This document shows positions 63,307 through 64,000 of a stretch of 64,000 bases of DNA, one piece after another. The translations under genes and the position numbers were made by a program. Position 1 is the stretch's first letter, and the number at the start of each line of letters is the position of its first letter. A model generated the notes under the pieces. It ran no database searches and was not told where the DNA came from. It saw only the letters and a program-made list of their open reading frames with translations. The DNA is from Sphingopyxis macrogoltabida (GTDB lineage Bacteria > Pseudomonadota > Alphaproteobacteria > Sphingomonadales > Sphingomonadaceae), in assembly GCF_001314325.1 (NCBI RefSeq), contig NZ_CP009429.1, positions 4,030,501 through 4,094,500 of the forward strand, written 5' to 3'.

Positions 63307-64000
63307 GCGCGCTTGGGAATGATGCCCAGCCGCTCGGCGCGTTCGCGCCATTCGAGGCCGGCCGCCTCGGGCCAGGGCTCGGGATCGGGGATACGCCCGC
63401 CTTGGAGCGGCCAGGTGACAGGGGTCGCGCCGCCGTCGATGACCGCGCCATCGGCGATCGCGTCGCGATCGACCGACGGGTGCGGCCGCGTGCCGCCGCG
63501 GTGCGATCCGTCGGCGAAATAGATGGCGGTATAAACGCGGCGCGTCTGGTCGGAGCGGTTCGCCTTGGCCATATGCGTCGTGTAGCCGTTGTGGAAGATC
63601 ACGTCACCCGGCGCGCATTCGATGAACACCGGCGGCGTACCGGCATATTTGTCAACCAGCCTTTTGCCGTCGCCCGGCGTGCCGAAGATGTCGACATATT
63701 CGGCTTCACCGCGGTGCGAGCCGGGGACATAGCCCATGCAGCCCATTGCGGCGTCGACCTTCATCAGCGGGATCCACGCGGTTGCGGTGTCGCGTTCGAC
63801 GATCGGCCAATAGGGCTGATCCTGATGCGCCTCGGTCTCGCGCCCGCCCGCTTCCTTGTAGAGCGCCTGATCGTGCCACAATCGCACCTTTTCGGCGCCG
63901 AGCAGCGCCGCGGTCACTTCGCCGACCCTGGGGTGAAAGGTGAGCGGCCGGACACCGGGGAAATCTTCCCAAATATACTGGCACTGGAGGAAGCTCTGTT
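63303..64000 (-). CDS. phytanoyl-CoA dioxygenase family protein, C-terminal part
   Basis: Only the last ~232 codons are inside the window; the gene starts beyond 64000 (reading in from YIWEDFPGVRPLTFHPRVGEV). Fe(II)/2-oxoglutarate features: HQDQPYWPI with the HxD pair, IPLMKVDAAMGCMGYVPGSHR, GDVIFHNGYTTHMAKANRSDQTRR with the distal His and 2OG Arg. PhyH-type enzymes hydroxylate diverse substrates, including secondary metabolites and modified sugars. It is coupled to the GH5 gene (ATGA), so it may act on the same glycoside or lipid. Confidence 0.88.
   Translation of the reverse strand, partial: QSFLQCQYIWEDFPGVRPLTFHPRVGEVTAALLGAEKVRLWHDQALYKEAGGRETEAHQDQPYWPIVERDTATAWIPLMKVDAAMGCMGYVPGSHRGEAEYVDIFGTPGDGKRLVDKYAGTPPVFIECAPGDVIFHNGYTTHMAKANRSDQTRRVYTAIYFADGSHRGGTRPHPSVDRDAIADGAVIDGGATPVTWPLQGGRIPDPEPWPEAAGLEWRERAERLGIIPKRA

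Noticed and set aside
1..64000. tRNA, rRNA, insertion sequences, prophage
   Set aside because: No cloverleaf with a T-loop GTTCRA pattern in the gaps, and no transposase, integrase or phage structural protein among the readable frames.

Overview
The window is GC-rich chromosomal DNA from an alphaproteobacterium. The best fit is a sphingomonad, probably Sphingopyxis or a close relative. The main reasons are the rimP-nusA-ylxR-infB operon, an NAD-glutamate dehydrogenase of the 1,570-residue class, the NDUFA12-type complex I accessory subunit next to a DUF2155 lipoprotein, an orphan cpaF, and many short GTG/ATG-coupled operons. This assignment rests on remembered family resemblance, not on a search. 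I saw no rRNA or tRNA gene, CRISPR array, insertion sequence or prophage.

Layout. 1-3033 (minus): transcription/translation operon rimP-nusA-ylxR-infB (infB runs off the left edge). 3334-4824: orphan CpaF ATPase. 4829-9660: 2OG-Fe(II) oxygenase with a coupled small membrane protein, an exported methyltransferase-like protein, aat, and an opposing cluster recX-DUF192-NDUFA12-DUF2155 whose last gene overlaps the end of aat by 208 bp. 9779-14808: fatty acyl-AMP ligase, a membrane GGDEF-EAL protein and a secreted CHAP amidase. 15114-19268 (minus): VOC protein, DegP-like protease, HflC and HflK. 19360-25445: Mrp ATPase, CoA-binding protein, two lipoproteins, a Tat-type molybdenum hydroxylase large subunit and ferrochelatase. 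25523-29756: DUF1963 protein, acetoacetyl-CoA reductase, a structured noncoding stretch, a membrane-anchored HTH regulator, a ribbon-helix-helix protein and an unknown. 29809-36879 (minus): ATP-grasp protein, giant glutamate dehydrogenase and a PAS protein.

After an AT-rich, palindrome-dense intergenic stretch (about 36900-37190) come DUF983 and a MocR-type regulator, then a complete tripartite RND efflux operon with its TetR gene (38987-46011, minus) and an OsmC protein. 46583-54171 is a peptide/amide-processing cluster: two M20 amidohydrolases, an S9A prolyl oligopeptidase and an imidazolonepropionase-like amidohydrolase around a divergent AraC regulator. 54552-59808 is a five-gene archaic (sigma/Csu-type) chaperone-usher pilus operon with spore-coat-U-domain subunits. 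The right end holds a MarR-like and a GntR regulator facing a GH5 glycosidase and phytanoyl-CoA-dioxygenase-like operon that leaves the window.

The stretches that look most accessory are the pilus operon, the peptidase cluster and the terminal GH5/PhyH locus. The least explained noncoding signals are the AT-rich palindromes before DUF983, the long structured leader of the RND operon, the inverted repeat over the GntR start, and the ACGT-nn-ACGT-type boxes before phbB and the glutamate dehydrogenase gene.
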